A stretch of 64,000 nt of DNA from Desulfovibrio sp. (GCA_022839785.1 JALHJW010000009.1:120273-184272); one strand, 5' to 3'; counted from the stretch's first letter, positions 1-10,398 are shown. Notes: generated by a model from the sequence alone, not told the origin. Made by a program: numbers and translations.

Positions 1-1386
<1,386 letters not shown>

Positions 1387-1387
1387 G

Positions 1388-1999
1388 CTAGGCGCTTTTC
1401 GCCTCGCACACGGCCTGCGCGCCGAGTTCGATGGCTTTGAGGTTTGTGTCGTGCAGCCGCGGGGACATGTTCGCCTTGATGGTCTCGGCCAGCCGGGCCA
1501 GGCCGAAAGGCAGGCGGTCCACGGCGCACAGCGCGCCGAGCAGGACCATGTTCGCGGCCTGGGGCGCGCCCGCCCGCAGGCCCAGGGAGATGGCCGGGAG
1601 GAAGTGGACGGCCGCGGCGCAGGCGCGGGCCGCCGTCTCGATCTCGGCCAGGGGGACGGGCTTCTCCTTGCCGCGGGCCACGCCGATGGGCGGGACGGCC
1701 TCGGAGGAGGAGACGACGATGCCGCCCGGCGCCAGGTAGGGCAGGGCGCGCAGGGTTTCCAGCGGCTCGAAGCCGAGCAGCACGTGGGCCTCGCCATGGG
1801 CGATGCGGGGGCTCTGGTAGCCGCCGATGAGCACCGTGGACTCGACCACGCCGCCGCGCTGGGCCATGCCGTGGATTTCCCCGGCGGTCACGGCCAGACC
1901 CTCGTCGAGCGCGGCCTGGGCAAGAATCTTGGTGGCGGTGAGCGTGCCCTGGCCGCCCACGCCGGTCAGGAAGACGCGCGTGCGCATGGTCCGGCTCAT
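1388..1999 (-). CDS. iorB: Indolepyruvate:ferredoxin oxidoreductase, beta subunit
   Basis: Small (203 aa) subunit of the ferredoxin-dependent enzyme that oxidatively decarboxylates aryl pyruvates, for example indolepyruvate, to acyl-CoA. The N-terminus has the family signature GVGGQGTLTATKIL, followed by GEIHGMAQRGGVVEST, typical of the gamma-type pyruvate ferredoxin oxidoreductase domain. The ATG at 1999 overlaps the iorA stop codon (ATGA), so the two subunits are translationally coupled. The next gene, a sigma-54 activator, starts one base after its stop. Length is usual for IorB. It acts in the cytoplasm and feeds electrons to ferredoxin. Assignment to aryl pyruvates rather than other 2-oxo acids follows from pairing with an IorA-type alpha subunit. 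Confidence 0.93.
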   Translation of the reverse strand: MSRTMRTRVFLTGVGGQGTLTATKILAQAALDEGLAVTAGEIHGMAQRGGVVESTVLIGGYQSPRIAHGEAHVLLGFEPLETLRALPYLAPGGIVVSSSEAVPPIGVARGKEKPVPLAEIETAARACAAAVHFLPAISLGLRAGAPQAANMVLLGALCAVDRLPFGLARLAETIKANMSPRLHDTNLKAIELGAQAVCEAKSA

Positions 2000-3858
2000 T
2001 TGTTCCCCCGCTTCTTGGCCTTGATGTCCTTGGAGACCTGCAGACAGACCATGCAGCCCGTGCAGGAGGTTTCGTCGATGGTGACGCCGCCGTCCTGGTC
2101 CGCGGCGAAGGCCGGGCAGGCCAGGGTGTCCAGGCAGGCGCGCACCGAGTCCGTGGTTTCGGGCACGTAGGCGGTCTGCACGGGCTTCTGCTTGAGGATG
2201 CGGCGGGCGTGGATGATGCAGGCTTCGCGGGCGACCAGGGCGCGCACGCCCTTCATGCCCTTCAGTTCCTCCAGCGCGTTCCGGGTGGCCTTCAGGTTCA
2301 AGGGATTGACCGTGCGCACCTCGCACACGCCGCAGGCCGCCAGGACCCCCTCGATGGAGACGCGGCAGGCGTTGCTGCCCTGGGCGTGGACTTCCACGCC
2401 GGGGTGCGGCTGGCCGCCGGTCATGGCCGTGGTGTGGTTGTCCAGGACCACGAGCAGCAGGTCGTGGTTGTTGAAGACCGCGTTGATCACGCCGGTGATG
2501 CCGGAATGGAAGAAGGTGGAGTCGCCGATGAAGGCCACCACCGGCTTGCCCGAGGCGCGGGCGAAGCCGCATCCGGCGCTGACGCTGGAGCCCATGTCGA
2601 GCAGGAAGTCGGCCATGGCCAGGGGCGGCAGGATGCCCAGGGTGTAGCAGCCGATGTCCGAGGAATAGAAGGCCGAATCCCCGAAGACCTGGCGCACGGT
2701 GTAGAAGGCGGCGCGGTGCGGACAGCCCGCGCAGAGGTTGGGCGGGCGCATGGAGAGCGCGGCGATGGTCGCGGCCGGGACGGCGCAGGCCGGGGCGGCC
2801 GGGCGCGCGATACCCGCGGCCTCGGCCAGGGCGGCGGCCACGATCCGGGTGTCGTACTCGCCGAGACGGGTCAGGCCCGAAAAACCCTTGCCCAGGATCT
2901 CGACCCCGATGCCCTGTTTTTGGGCCAGCACGCGCAGCTCGTTCTCCAGCACCGGCTCGCCTTCTTCGACGACGAGGAGGCGGTTGACCGAGCCGAGGAA
3001 CCCGGCGCACAGCTTTTCGGGCAGGGGGTTGGAGACGCCCAGGGAGAGCACGCGCACCGCGTCCGTGAGGCCGAGTTCGGCGAGCGCGTCGGCCACGTAG
3101 GCGCGGGAGATGCCCGAGACGGCCACGCCGATCCCGCCCTTGCCCGAGACGTGGTTGAAGGGGGTTGTCTCGGCCCAGGCGCGGATTTCCTCGAGCTTCT
3201 TCAGCAACTCGACGTGGCGCGCGCGAGCCACGGCCGGGATGGGCACGAAGCGGCGCGGGTTCTTCACCGGCTCGCCCGCGGAGGCGGGCTCGCGCACCTC
3301 GTCGAAGGCCACGGGGCCGCGCAGGTGGTTGAGGCGCGTGGTGGTGCGCAACATCACCGGCTGCTGCCACTGCCGCGAGAGCAGCAGGGCCTCGCGGGTC
3401 ATCTCCTTGGCCTCCTGGGCCGAGGCGGGCTCGAAGACCGGCAGTCCGGCGAGACGGGCGTAGATGCGGTTGTCCTGTTCGTTCTGGCTGGAGTGGCAGC
3501 CGGGGTCGTCGGCCGAGAGCAGCACGAGGCCGCCGGGCACGCCGATGTAGGCCAGGGTCATGAGCGGGTCGGCGGCCACGTTGACGCCGACGTGCTTCAT
3601 GGTGGTCAGGGTCAGCGCCCCGCCCAGGGCGGCGCCGCCGCCCACTTCCAGGGCGACCTTCTCGTTGGTGGAGTATTCGAAGCTGAATTTTCCGTCCGGC
3701 GCGAGGCGGAAGAAGGTGTCCGGAACCTCGCTGGACGGCGTGCCGGGGTAGCAGGTCACGACCTCGACGCCCGCCTCCACCGCCCCGCGCACGATGGCTT
3801 CGTTGCCGAGCAGGAGGTGGATGTCGCCGGGAGCGGCCGAAAGCAGGGGATGGGCCAT
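1996..3858 (-). CDS. iorA: Indolepyruvate:ferredoxin oxidoreductase, alpha subunit, with a reduced Fe-S tail
   Basis: Thiamine-diphosphate subunit (620 aa) of indolepyruvate:ferredoxin oxidoreductase. The N-terminal pyrimidine-binding domain begins LLLGNEAIVRGAVEAG; the C-terminal part has the ThDP domain with CAGCPHR, then GDSTFFHSGITGVINAVFNN and LDNHTTAMTGGQ. The start at 3858 is chosen because an AAGGAG Shine-Dalgarno lies about 8 bases upstream (3868-3874); a start 11 codons earlier would lack it. The C-terminal ferredoxin-like segment is degenerate: in the last 50 residues only ACLDTLACP and CTGCMVC remain, five cysteines instead of the usual eight, so the two 4Fe-4S clusters of typical IorA may not both form. 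It follows a TPR membrane protein gene by 13 bases and overlaps iorB by 4 bases. Confidence 0.93.
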   Translation of the reverse strand: MAHPLLSAAPGDIHLLLGNEAIVRGAVEAGVEVVTCYPGTPSSEVPDTFFRLAPDGKFSFEYSTNEKVALEVGGGAALGGALTLTTMKHVGVNVAADPLMTLAYIGVPGGLVLLSADDPGCHSSQNEQDNRIYARLAGLPVFEPASAQEAKEMTREALLLSRQWQQPVMLRTTTRLNHLRGPVAFDEVREPASAGEPVKNPRRFVPIPAVARARHVELLKKLEEIRAWAETTPFNHVSGKGGIGVAVSGISRAYVADALAELGLTDAVRVLSLGVSNPLPEKLCAGFLGSVNRLLVVEEGEPVLENELRVLAQKQGIGVEILGKGFSGLTRLGEYDTRIVAAALAEAAGIARPAAPACAVPAATIAALSMRPPNLCAGCPHRAAFYTVRQVFGDSAFYSSDIGCYTLGILPPLAMADFLLDMGSSVSAGCGFARASGKPVVAFIGDSTFFHSGITGVINAVFNNHDLLLVVLDNHTTAMTGGQPHPGVEVHAQGSNACRVSIEGVLAACGVCEVRTVNPLNLKATRNALEELKGMKGVRALVAREACIIHARRILKQKPVQTAYVPETTDSVRACLDTLACPAFAADQDGGVTIDETSCTGCMVCLQVSKDIKAKKRGNK

Positions 3859-3871
3859 TGCGCGTGTCTCC

Positions 3872-4525
3872 TTAGGACTTGGATTCGCCAAGCTGCGCCC
3901 GCAGACGGGCGATCTTGTGCTCGAAATAGGGGTTGGGCGACGACTCTCCGGCCTGCAGGGCCTCGTAGGCCGCCAGCGCGGCCGCCGCGTCCCCGGCGGC
4001 CTCGGCCGCGGCCGCGGTCTGCATGGCGATCACGCTGCGGAAGGACTCGGGGGCCGAGGCCTTGAGCGCGTCGAGCGCGGCCAGGGCCTCCGTGGTCTTG
4101 CCCGCCTCCAGCAGCGCGCCCGCGCGGCCGAGGGCCGCGGGCACGCCCAGGGCCGGGCCGGTGGAGGCGGCGATGTCCGCGTACGCCTTGGCGGCCGTGT
4201 CCCATTCCTTGGCGGCCATGGCCGCGTCGGCCAGGGAGAAGAGGGCGTTGAGGCGCACGCTCCCGGGCGCGGCGGCGGCGAAGGCGGACAGGGCCTGCAG
4301 CCGCTCCGCGCCTTTCTTCTGGATGAGGATCGCGCCCAGTTCGTCCGAGGCCTGCCGCGCGGCGCGTTGCGTCTGCCATTTCCAGGCGGCGACGCCGCCC
4401 GCCGCGAGCAGGGCGGCGATGATCGCGCCGATGATGAGTTTCAGGTTGGCGGTCAGCCACGTGGGCAGGCCGAAACTGTCGGCCAGGGTGGGGTCGAGGG
4501 GGCGCATGGTCTGGTTTTCGGACAT
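3872..4525 (-). CDS. YfgM-like tetratricopeptide membrane protein
   Basis: A 217-residue protein with a short cytoplasmic N-terminus, one transmembrane helix (about residues 26-47, LKLIIGAIIAALLAAGGVAAW) and a long Ala-rich helical region with TPR-like repeats (TPR_21/YfgM family layout). In E. coli YfgM is a periplasm-facing ancillary subunit of the Sec translocon/BamB network; a similar chaperone or scaffold role is inferred here. The ATG at 4525 has a GGAGG about 10 bases upstream. The gene is first in a run with iorA, iorB and the sigma-54 activator. No functional link to keto acid oxidation is evident, so the grouping may simply reflect shared transcription. Confidence 0.7.
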   Translation of the reverse strand: MSENQTMRPLDPTLADSFGLPTWLTANLKLIIGAIIAALLAAGGVAAWKWQTQRAARQASDELGAILIQKKGAERLQALSAFAAAAPGSVRLNALFSLADAAMAAKEWDTAAKAYADIAASTGPALGVPAALGRAGALLEAGKTTEALAALDALKASAPESFRSVIAMQTAAAAEAAGDAAAALAAYEALQAGESSPNPYFEHKIARLRAQLGESKS

Positions 4526-4848
4526 CGGGAAGGAGCCTCCGTGCGATTTGACGAAAATGAAGGTTCCTTCTAGGCGCAAATTACAAAAAGATCAAAATAT
4601 TTCTTTCTGTGTCCAAACCTCTTGCGTTCTCCTATCTCGTTGATATGTCTTCATGTTACCTTCGCCCTCCGGTCCGGGAGGGCTGCTGGGCGGCGTTTTT
4701 CAGGCGGGGCATGACAAATTTGGCTCGGCGCGCCGCGCCGCCCGCGTTTTCCCCCGGGCCGGGCTTTTGCCAAGCGGGCGGCATTCTGCTAGCGAAGGGG
4801 CCGCCGGACGAGCGTCCGGCGCAGACGGCGCAATCACGAGGAGAGGAC
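4526..4848. other. 323-bp divergent intergenic region between the yfgM-like gene and proA
   Basis: Contains an A+T-rich tract (about 4555-4650) that stands out from the GC-rich surroundings and should hold the promoter for the minus-strand ior operon; a weak TTGATC/TAGAAG pair with a 17-bp spacer can be read there on the minus strand. The half nearer proA is GC-rich and has a 7-bp inverted repeat (GCCGGAC/GTCCGGC, about 4803-4820) just before the proA ribosome-binding site GAGGAGAGG. No open reading frame with coding character was seen. Confidence 0.4.
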
Positions 4849-6108
4849 ATGGAGCTTCGCGAATCTATGCGGCGCATCGCGGCCGGGGCCAGGGAGGCCT
4901 CGCGGGCCATGGCGTCCGCCCCCGGACGGGTCAAGGATGCGGCGCTGCTCGCCGTGGCGCGGCTTTTGGACGAGCGCCGTCAGGCGTTGCGGGCGGCCAA
5001 CGCGCAGGACCTCGACGCGGCCCGCGCCGCGGGCATGGACGCCGCCAGGCTGGACCGTCTGGCCCTGTCCGACGCGGTCATCGACGGCATGATCCGGGCC
5101 TGTCGCGAGGTGGCCGGGCAGGACGATCCCGTGGGGGCCATCGAGAGCATGAGCAAGCGCCCCAGCGGCCTGCTCGTGGGCCGCATGCGCGTGCCGCTCG
5201 GCGTGATCTGCATGATCTACGAGTCGCGGCCCAACGTGACCATCGACGCGGCCATCCTCTGTCTCAAGGCGGGCAACGCGATCATCCTGCGCGGCGGTTC
5301 CGAGGCCTTCCATTCCAACCAGGCCCTGGGCGCGGTGCTGCGCGACGCCCTGGCCGAATGCGGCCTGCCGCCCGACGTGGCGCAAATTCTGGCCACGCGC
5401 GAGCGCGAGGCCGTGTCGCACCTTCTGAAGCTCGACGAGTACATCGACGTGGTCATCCCGCGCGGCGGCGAGGGGCTCATCCGGGCCGTGGTGGAGCAGG
5501 CCTCCATGCCCGTGCTCAAGCACTACAAGGGCGTCTGCCATCTGTACGTGGACGCGGGCGCGGACCTGGAGCAGGCGCTGGCCATCGTCTTCAACGCCAA
5601 GGTGCAGCGGCCCGGCGTGTGCAACGCCCTGGAGTGCCTGCTGGTGCACGAGGCCGAGGCCGCGGCCTTCCTGCCGCGCGTGGCCGCGAAACTCGGCGGC
5701 GCGGGCGTGGAGTTCCGGGCCTGCCCGGCCTCGCTGCCCCTGCTCGGGGCGACCGCCCGGCCCGCCGCGCCGTCCGATTTCGGGTACGAGTTCCATTCCC
5801 TGATCCTGGCCGTGAAGGCCGTGCCGGACATGGACGCCGCCCTGGCCCACATCGCGGCCAACGGATCCGGTCACACCGAGGCCATCTGCACCCGCGACCA
5901 CGCCCGGGGCATGCGTTTTTTGCGCGAGGCCGACGCCTCGCTGGTGCTGATCAACGCCTCCACGCGCTTCAACGACGGCGGCGAACTGGGGCTGGGCGCG
6001 GAGATCGGCATCTCCACCTCCAAGCTGCACAGCTACGGTCCCATGGGCGTGCGCGAGCTGACCGCGACCAAGTTCGTGGCCTTCGGCGAGGGGCAGGTGC
6101 GGGGCTGA
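4849..6108 (+). CDS. proA: Glutamate-5-semialdehyde dehydrogenase (gamma-glutamyl phosphate reductase)
   Basis: Second step of proline biosynthesis: NADPH-dependent reduction of gamma-glutamyl phosphate to glutamate-5-semialdehyde, cytosolic. The 419-aa length is standard. Aldehyde-dehydrogenase-fold landmarks are present: VPLGVICMIYESRPNVT, the glycine-rich IPRGGEGLI, the catalytic-cysteine segment VQRPGVCNALECLL, and the C-terminal LGLGAEIGISTSKLHSYGPMG. The ATG at 4849 follows GAGGAGAGG. The stop codon overlaps the nadD start (TGATG), so the two are coupled. No proB lies in the window. Confidence 0.97.
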   Translation: MELRESMRRIAAGAREASRAMASAPGRVKDAALLAVARLLDERRQALRAANAQDLDAARAAGMDAARLDRLALSDAVIDGMIRACREVAGQDDPVGAIESMSKRPSGLLVGRMRVPLGVICMIYESRPNVTIDAAILCLKAGNAIILRGGSEAFHSNQALGAVLRDALAECGLPPDVAQILATREREAVSHLLKLDEYIDVVIPRGGEGLIRAVVEQASMPVLKHYKGVCHLYVDAGADLEQALAIVFNAKVQRPGVCNALECLLVHEAEAAAFLPRVAAKLGGAGVEFRACPASLPLLGATARPAAPSDFGYEFHSLILAVKAVPDMDAALAHIAANGSGHTEAICTRDHARGMRFLREADASLVLINASTRFNDGGELGLGAEIGISTSKLHSYGPMGVRELTATKFVAFGEGQVRG

Positions 6109-6764
6109 TGCGGCTCGGACTCTTCGGCGGGACCTTCAATCCCGTGCACAACGGCCACGTGCGCATGGCCGTGGAGGCGCGGGAGGCGCTCGGCCTGGAC
6201 CGGGTGGAGTTCGTGCTCGCGGCCCGGCCGCCGCACAAGGCCGCCGTGGGCATCCTGCCCTTCGAGGTGCGCTGGCGGCTGCTCTCGCTGGCCCTGTGCG
6301 GGCTGGAGGGGTTGACGCCGAGCCTCTTCGAGCAGCAGCTCGACGGCCCGTCCTACACCGTGCGCACGCTCGAAGCCTTCCGGGAGAGGCTGCCCGGGGC
6401 CGAGTTGTGGTTCGTGTGCGGAACCACGGACCTCGTGAGCATGGACAAGTGGATGCGCGGCCGCGACATCCCCGGTCTGGCGCATCTGGCCGTGCTGCCC
6501 CGGCCCGGCGCGGACGTCGAGGCGGCGCGCGGCTTCGTGGCCGCCTTCTGGCCCGAGGCCGCGGCCGAGGGCGGGGACGTCTGGCGGCTGCCCGGGGGCG
6601 GCCTGATCCGCCTGCTCGACGCGCCGCTCCTGGACATCAGCGCGACCATGGTGCGCGGGCGGCTGCAGCAGGGCCGCAGTCTGGCCTGCCTCGTCCCCCA
6701 GCGGGTGGAGGAAACCCTGCGCACCCTGCCGCGGCGTGTGCTGCAGAATTGGCTCGGCCGGTAG
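6108..6764 (+). CDS. nadD: Nicotinate-nucleotide adenylyltransferase
   Basis: Transfers AMP from ATP to nicotinate mononucleotide, giving deamido-NAD in NAD biosynthesis. The 218-aa protein opens with LGLFGGTFNPVHNGH, the nucleotidyltransferase GGTFxPxHxGH signature, and has the C-terminal LDISATMVRGRLQQGRS segment equivalent to the conserved ISST/R motif. The ATG at 6108 overlaps the proA stop by one base. proA-nadD adjacency is common in bacteria and supports both calls. Confidence 0.96.
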   Translation: MRLGLFGGTFNPVHNGHVRMAVEAREALGLDRVEFVLAARPPHKAAVGILPFEVRWRLLSLALCGLEGLTPSLFEQQLDGPSYTVRTLEAFRERLPGAELWFVCGTTDLVSMDKWMRGRDIPGLAHLAVLPRPGADVEAARGFVAAFWPEAAAEGGDVWRLPGGGLIRLLDAPLLDISATMVRGRLQQGRSLACLVPQRVEETLRTLPRRVLQNWLGR

Positions 6765-6794
6765 GGAAGAAGCCCGGGCGACATCCGACATCTT

Positions 6795-6824
6795 TTGACA
6801 AGGCGGAACCGGGCGCTGTAGAAG
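6795..6824 (+). promoter_or_regulatory. Candidate sigma-70 promoter for the receiver/EAL gene
   Basis: A perfect -35 TTGACA (6795-6800) is followed after 18 bases by TAGAAG (6819-6824, four of six consensus positions). A transcript would start near 6831, about 30 bases before the ATG at 6863. It sits in the nadD/EAL intergenic gap, which supports separate transcription of the downstream gene. Confidence 0.5.
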
Positions 6825-6862
6825 GCTATTTCCCGGACAACGCAGCAACAGCCGGACCACAG

Positions 6863-8557
6863 ATGAAGATCGACCCCCACATGTCGGTGCTGGTCGCCGA
6901 CGCCTCGGAGACCGTGCGCCGGAACCTGCGCCAGATGCTGCGCGAGATGGGCGTGGCCAAGAGCGTGGAGGCGGCGGACGGCGACGAGGCCTGGTTCGCG
7001 GTCAACGACGAGATGCTGGCCTGCGTCATCTGCGACTGGGACCTGCCGGGCATGGACGGCCTGGAGATGCTGCACAAGATCAAGTGGAGCGAGGACTTCA
7101 GCTCCATCCCCGTCATCCTGCTCTCCGACGACCCTTCGGAGGAGCGCGTGGCCCAGGCCGTGCAACTCGGCGTGGCCGAATACCTGGTCAAGCCGGTTTC
7201 TGTCGACGTGCTCAAGTACAAGCTGGAGCGGGCGCTCTCAGGCGAGGCCCACGCCATCGACGTCCTGCCCGGACGTCCGGAGGCGCCCGCCGCGCCCGTC
7301 GCCGCGCCGCAGCCCGTCCCGTCCCGTCCCGCCGCGCCGCGGCCCGCGGCCCCGTCTCCGGACATCGCCGAGATCATCGCCAAGAAGAAGGTCAACACCT
7401 CGTTCCAGCCGGTGCTGGACATCGAGCAGCGCGCCATCTTCGGCTTCGAGGCCCTGACGCGCGGCTTCATCGGCCGCGAGGACGAGGAAATCGCCCCGGC
7501 CGTGCTCTTCCAAAGCGGCGACCCCGGCCTGACCATCGCCCTGGACGCCATCTGCCGCGAGAAGTCCCTGGCCGCCTTCGCGCCCCTGGGGCGGCAAAAC
7601 GCCGGGTTCCTGCTGGGGCTGAAGGTCGACGCCGCCAACCTGCGCGACGGGGCCAACCTCCGCCTGGCCGACGTCTTCGCGGGGGCCGACGCCCTCGGCG
7701 TGCCGCCCGGCCGCGTCATGCTCTCGGTGGTCGAATCCCAGATCGCGGACGACGCGGCCCTGGCCACCTTCATCGACAACCACCGCCCCGCGGGCTTCAA
7801 GATCGCCTTCGACAAGGTCACGCAGCGCCACCTGGACTTCGAGCGCATCCTCGACTTTCGGCCCGACTACATCAAGCTCGACCGCGAGATGGTCGAGAAC
7901 GTGGACGCCGAACTCTACAAGCAGGAGGCCGTGGGCACGGTCATGAGTCTGGCCAAGCTCGTGGGCGCGCACGTCATCGGCTCGGGCATCGAGCGCGAGG
8001 AGGAGGCGCTGGCCCTGCTGGAGAAGGGCGTGACCCTGCTGCAGGGCTATTACTTCGACCGGCCGCTCAAGAAGGACATCCGGGGCATCGAAAAGTATCT
8101 CTATCAGGTGGAGTACCTGGGCTACAAATTCATCAAGCACGCCCAGGACAGGATCATGACCGAACAGGCCAGCCGCGTCGAGGTCATGGACCTCACCGCG
8201 CGCATCCGGCAGGCCCTGTCCAACTCCCACCCCGACCGCTTCGAACGCATCCTGGAGGCGGCCCTGCGCAAGCACGCCGCCATCCTGGGCCTCTACGTCC
8301 TGACCGATTCGGGCCAGCAGGCCACGCGCGCGGTCACGGTCTGCGGCAAGGACGCGCCCTGCGGCGGCGAGCCGCCCGCCAAAGGGGCCCGCCACTACCT
8401 GCGCGACTTCTTCCTGCACGTGCGCTCGGGACTCTCCGAATACATCACCGAACCCTACGTCTGCCGCTACACCGGCGGCCGCTGCCGCACCATCGCCGCG
8501 GCCTTCAACGACGCCAACCAGAAACGCTACATCCTCTGCGTGGACGTGACGGCGTAA
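6863..8557 (+). CDS. Response-regulator receiver protein with a degenerate EAL domain
   Basis: A 564-aa soluble signalling protein. Residues 5-125 are a CheY-like receiver: probable phosphoacceptor Asp58 in CDWDLPGMDG and conserved Lys110 in LVKP. A Pro/Ala-rich linker spans about 138-166. Residues 170-415 form an EAL domain (EALTR at 196-200, DYIKLD, LLQGYYF). Several c-di-GMP phosphodiesterase residues are altered: the tandem Asp of the DDFGTG loop reads AFDKVTQ and the AEGVE motif reads GSGIE, so catalysis is doubtful and c-di-GMP binding or scaffolding is more likely. The roughly 150-residue C-terminus, ending YILCVDV, may be a PAS/YkuI_C-like sensory domain. A partner histidine kinase is not encoded nearby. 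Confidence 0.85.
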   Translation: MKIDPHMSVLVADASETVRRNLRQMLREMGVAKSVEAADGDEAWFAVNDEMLACVICDWDLPGMDGLEMLHKIKWSEDFSSIPVILLSDDPSEERVAQAVQLGVAEYLVKPVSVDVLKYKLERALSGEAHAIDVLPGRPEAPAAPVAAPQPVPSRPAAPRPAAPSPDIAEIIAKKKVNTSFQPVLDIEQRAIFGFEALTRGFIGREDEEIAPAVLFQSGDPGLTIALDAICREKSLAAFAPLGRQNAGFLLGLKVDAANLRDGANLRLADVFAGADALGVPPGRVMLSVVESQIADDAALATFIDNHRPAGFKIAFDKVTQRHLDFERILDFRPDYIKLDREMVENVDAELYKQEAVGTVMSLAKLVGAHVIGSGIEREEEALALLEKGVTLLQGYYFDRPLKKDIRGIEKYLYQVEYLGYKFIKHAQDRIMTEQASRVEVMDLTARIRQALSNSHPDRFERILEAALRKHAAILGLYVLTDSGQQATRAVTVCGKDAPCGGEPPAKGARHYLRDFFLHVRSGLSEYITEPYVCRYTGGRCRTIAAAFNDANQKRYILCVDVTA

Positions 8558-8601
8558 GGCCGTCGCGTCGCGCCGGGTTCCGACGACAGGAGTCGCCGAG
8601 A

Positions 8602-10398
8602 ATGCAATGTATTTTTCGCACCATAAGGCCTCTCAAGGCGGCGGCCTTCACGGGATTCGGGGCGCTGGTCTGCCTGGCGGCGGAAAGCCTGGGCCGGGGG
8701 AGCGTGTCCGCGGCCCTCGGCTGGGGAGCGGAACAGCCCCTCTTCCTGGCCTGCAACCTCCTTTTGTGCCTGGTCTTCCTGGGCCTGTGCCTCGCGCTCA
8801 CGGGGCGGCTGGCCGCGGCCATGGCCGGGGGAGGGCTGCTGCTTCTCGCCATGGCCGCTGTGAACGCCGCCAAGTTGTCGGTCCTGGGGACGCCGTTTCT
8901 GGCCTGGGATCTTCTGTTCGCGCGGCAGATGTGGGCCATGCTGGCCACCCTCTCCCCGTCGGCGGCCGCCGGTCTGCTGGCGGCCGCGGCCCTGCCCGCC
9001 GTGCTGCTGGGCGTGATCGTCAGGTGCGGCGGCGGGCGGCTCGGGGCGACGTTCCGGCTGGTCCTCGGCCTGGCGTGTCTGGGACTCCTCGCGCGTTCGG
9101 ACGATCTGCTCGCCAGGCGCGCGGGCATGGCCAACGTCATCTGGAACCAGGCGGAGACCGCCGCGGCCAACGGCTTTTTCGCCACCTTCGCGCTCAACGT
9201 CTCCCCGCTGCTCGTGCAGCAGCCGGAAGTCTACGACGAGGAGGTCGTCGCCCGCATCCTGGAGCACAACAGCCATCTGGCCTCGGCCTGGGAGCGCGAC
9301 GAGGCGGCCCCGCCGGTGAGTCTGGTCGTGGTCATGAGCGAGTCCTTCTACGACATGGCCGACATGGGCTTCGAGGCCGACGACCTGCCGCTTGAGACGG
9401 TGTCCCGGATCGTTTCGGAGCATCCGAGCTTCCGGCTCGTCTCGCCGTCCTTCGGGGGCAACACCTGCAACGTGGAATTCGAGGTGCTGACCGGACTGTC
9501 CAACGCCTTCCTGCCGGACGGCTCGCTGCCCTACGACCACTACATCCGGCGGCCCACCCCGTCGCTGGCCTGGGTCCTGGGCGGGCTCGGCTACCGCACG
9601 GCGGCGGTGCATCCCTATCACGACTGGTTCTGGAACAGGAAACGGGTCTACCCGCTGCTCGGCTTTTCGGAGTTCCACGCCCTGGACTCCTTCGGCGAGG
9701 CGGACAAGCGCGGCGGGCTGGTCTCGGACGAGGCCATGGTGGACCGCATCATCGGCATCATCGACGAAACCGACGGCCCCTTCTTCATCCACGCCGTGTC
9801 CATGCAGAACCACGGCCCCTATCCCGAAGACCGGTACGGCGAGGACGCCGTGCAGGTTCCGGACAAGGCCCCGGCCGCCATGCGGGGCGTCCTGGGCACG
9901 TTCATGACCAACCTGCGCGATGCCGACCGGGCCCTGGCCAAGCTCCTGGAGAGGCTGGAGCGGCATCCCGGCCCGGTGCTCTGCCTCTTCTTCGGCGACC
10001 ACCAGCCCTGGTTCATGCTCGACGTGCACAACGCCGCCGCGAACGGCGAGGGCCGCGCGCAGCACGCCATGTACAGCGTGCCGGGGCTGCTCTGGAGCAA
10101 CACGCCGGGCCTGGTGGACCGCGACGAAATCCCCGAACGCCTGAGCCCGGTCTACTTCCCGCCCATCCTGCTGCACCAGATGCGCATTCCCCTGCCGCCG
10201 CACATGCTGCATCTGCGCGCGGGCATGGGCGAGTTCCCGGTCATCCACCGCGCGCTTCCGGTGGGAGGGGAGGACGAGGCGCAGTTTCCGGCCCGGCTGC
10301 GCGAGGTCGAGTTCCTGCGCAGCCTGGAAGTGCTGCAATACGACATCCTGTTCGGCAAGCGCTTCCAGGAGGCCCTGGCCGGGCCGCGCGATTCCTGA
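8602..10398 (+). CDS. LTA-synthase/MdoB-like membrane phosphoglycerol transferase (sulfatase superfamily)
   Basis: A 598-aa protein with about five hydrophobic helices in the first 190 residues and a periplasmic sulfatase-fold domain. Active-site signatures include MSESFYD (metal ligand Glu), GGNTCNVEFEVLTG with the presumed nucleophile Thr288, a DWFWNRKRVYP segment, QNHGPY and FGDHQPW. This is the family of lipoteichoic acid synthase, OpgB/MdoB and related enzymes that move phosphoglycerol from phosphatidylglycerol or phosphoethanolamine onto glycans. In a Gram-negative cell a periplasmic glucan, lipid A or LPS-core acceptor is more plausible than lipoteichoic acid. Two LPS-type glycosyltransferases follow on the opposite strand. 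An AGGAG lies about 10 bases upstream of the ATG. Confidence 0.82.
   Translation: MQCIFRTIRPLKAAAFTGFGALVCLAAESLGRGSVSAALGWGAEQPLFLACNLLLCLVFLGLCLALTGRLAAAMAGGGLLLLAMAAVNAAKLSVLGTPFLAWDLLFARQMWAMLATLSPSAAAGLLAAAALPAVLLGVIVRCGGGRLGATFRLVLGLACLGLLARSDDLLARRAGMANVIWNQAETAAANGFFATFALNVSPLLVQQPEVYDEEVVARILEHNSHLASAWERDEAAPPVSLVVVMSESFYDMADMGFEADDLPLETVSRIVSEHPSFRLVSPSFGGNTCNVEFEVLTGLSNAFLPDGSLPYDHYIRRPTPSLAWVLGGLGYRTAAVHPYHDWFWNRKRVYPLLGFSEFHALDSFGEADKRGGLVSDEAMVDRIIGIIDETDGPFFIHAVSMQNHGPYPEDRYGEDAVQVPDKAPAAMRGVLGTFMTNLRDADRALAKLLERLERHPGPVLCLFFGDHQPWFMLDVHNAAANGEGRAQHAMYSVPGLLWSNTPGLVDRDEIPERLSPVYFPPILLHQMRIPLPPHMLHLRAGMGEFPVIHRALPVGGEDEAQFPARLREVEFLRSLEVLQYDILFGKRFQEALAGPRDS

Noticed and set aside
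4526..4848. Sigma-54 promoter upstream of the ior operon
   Set aside because: A minus-strand TTTGGACAC string has no GC element at the required 10-base spacing.
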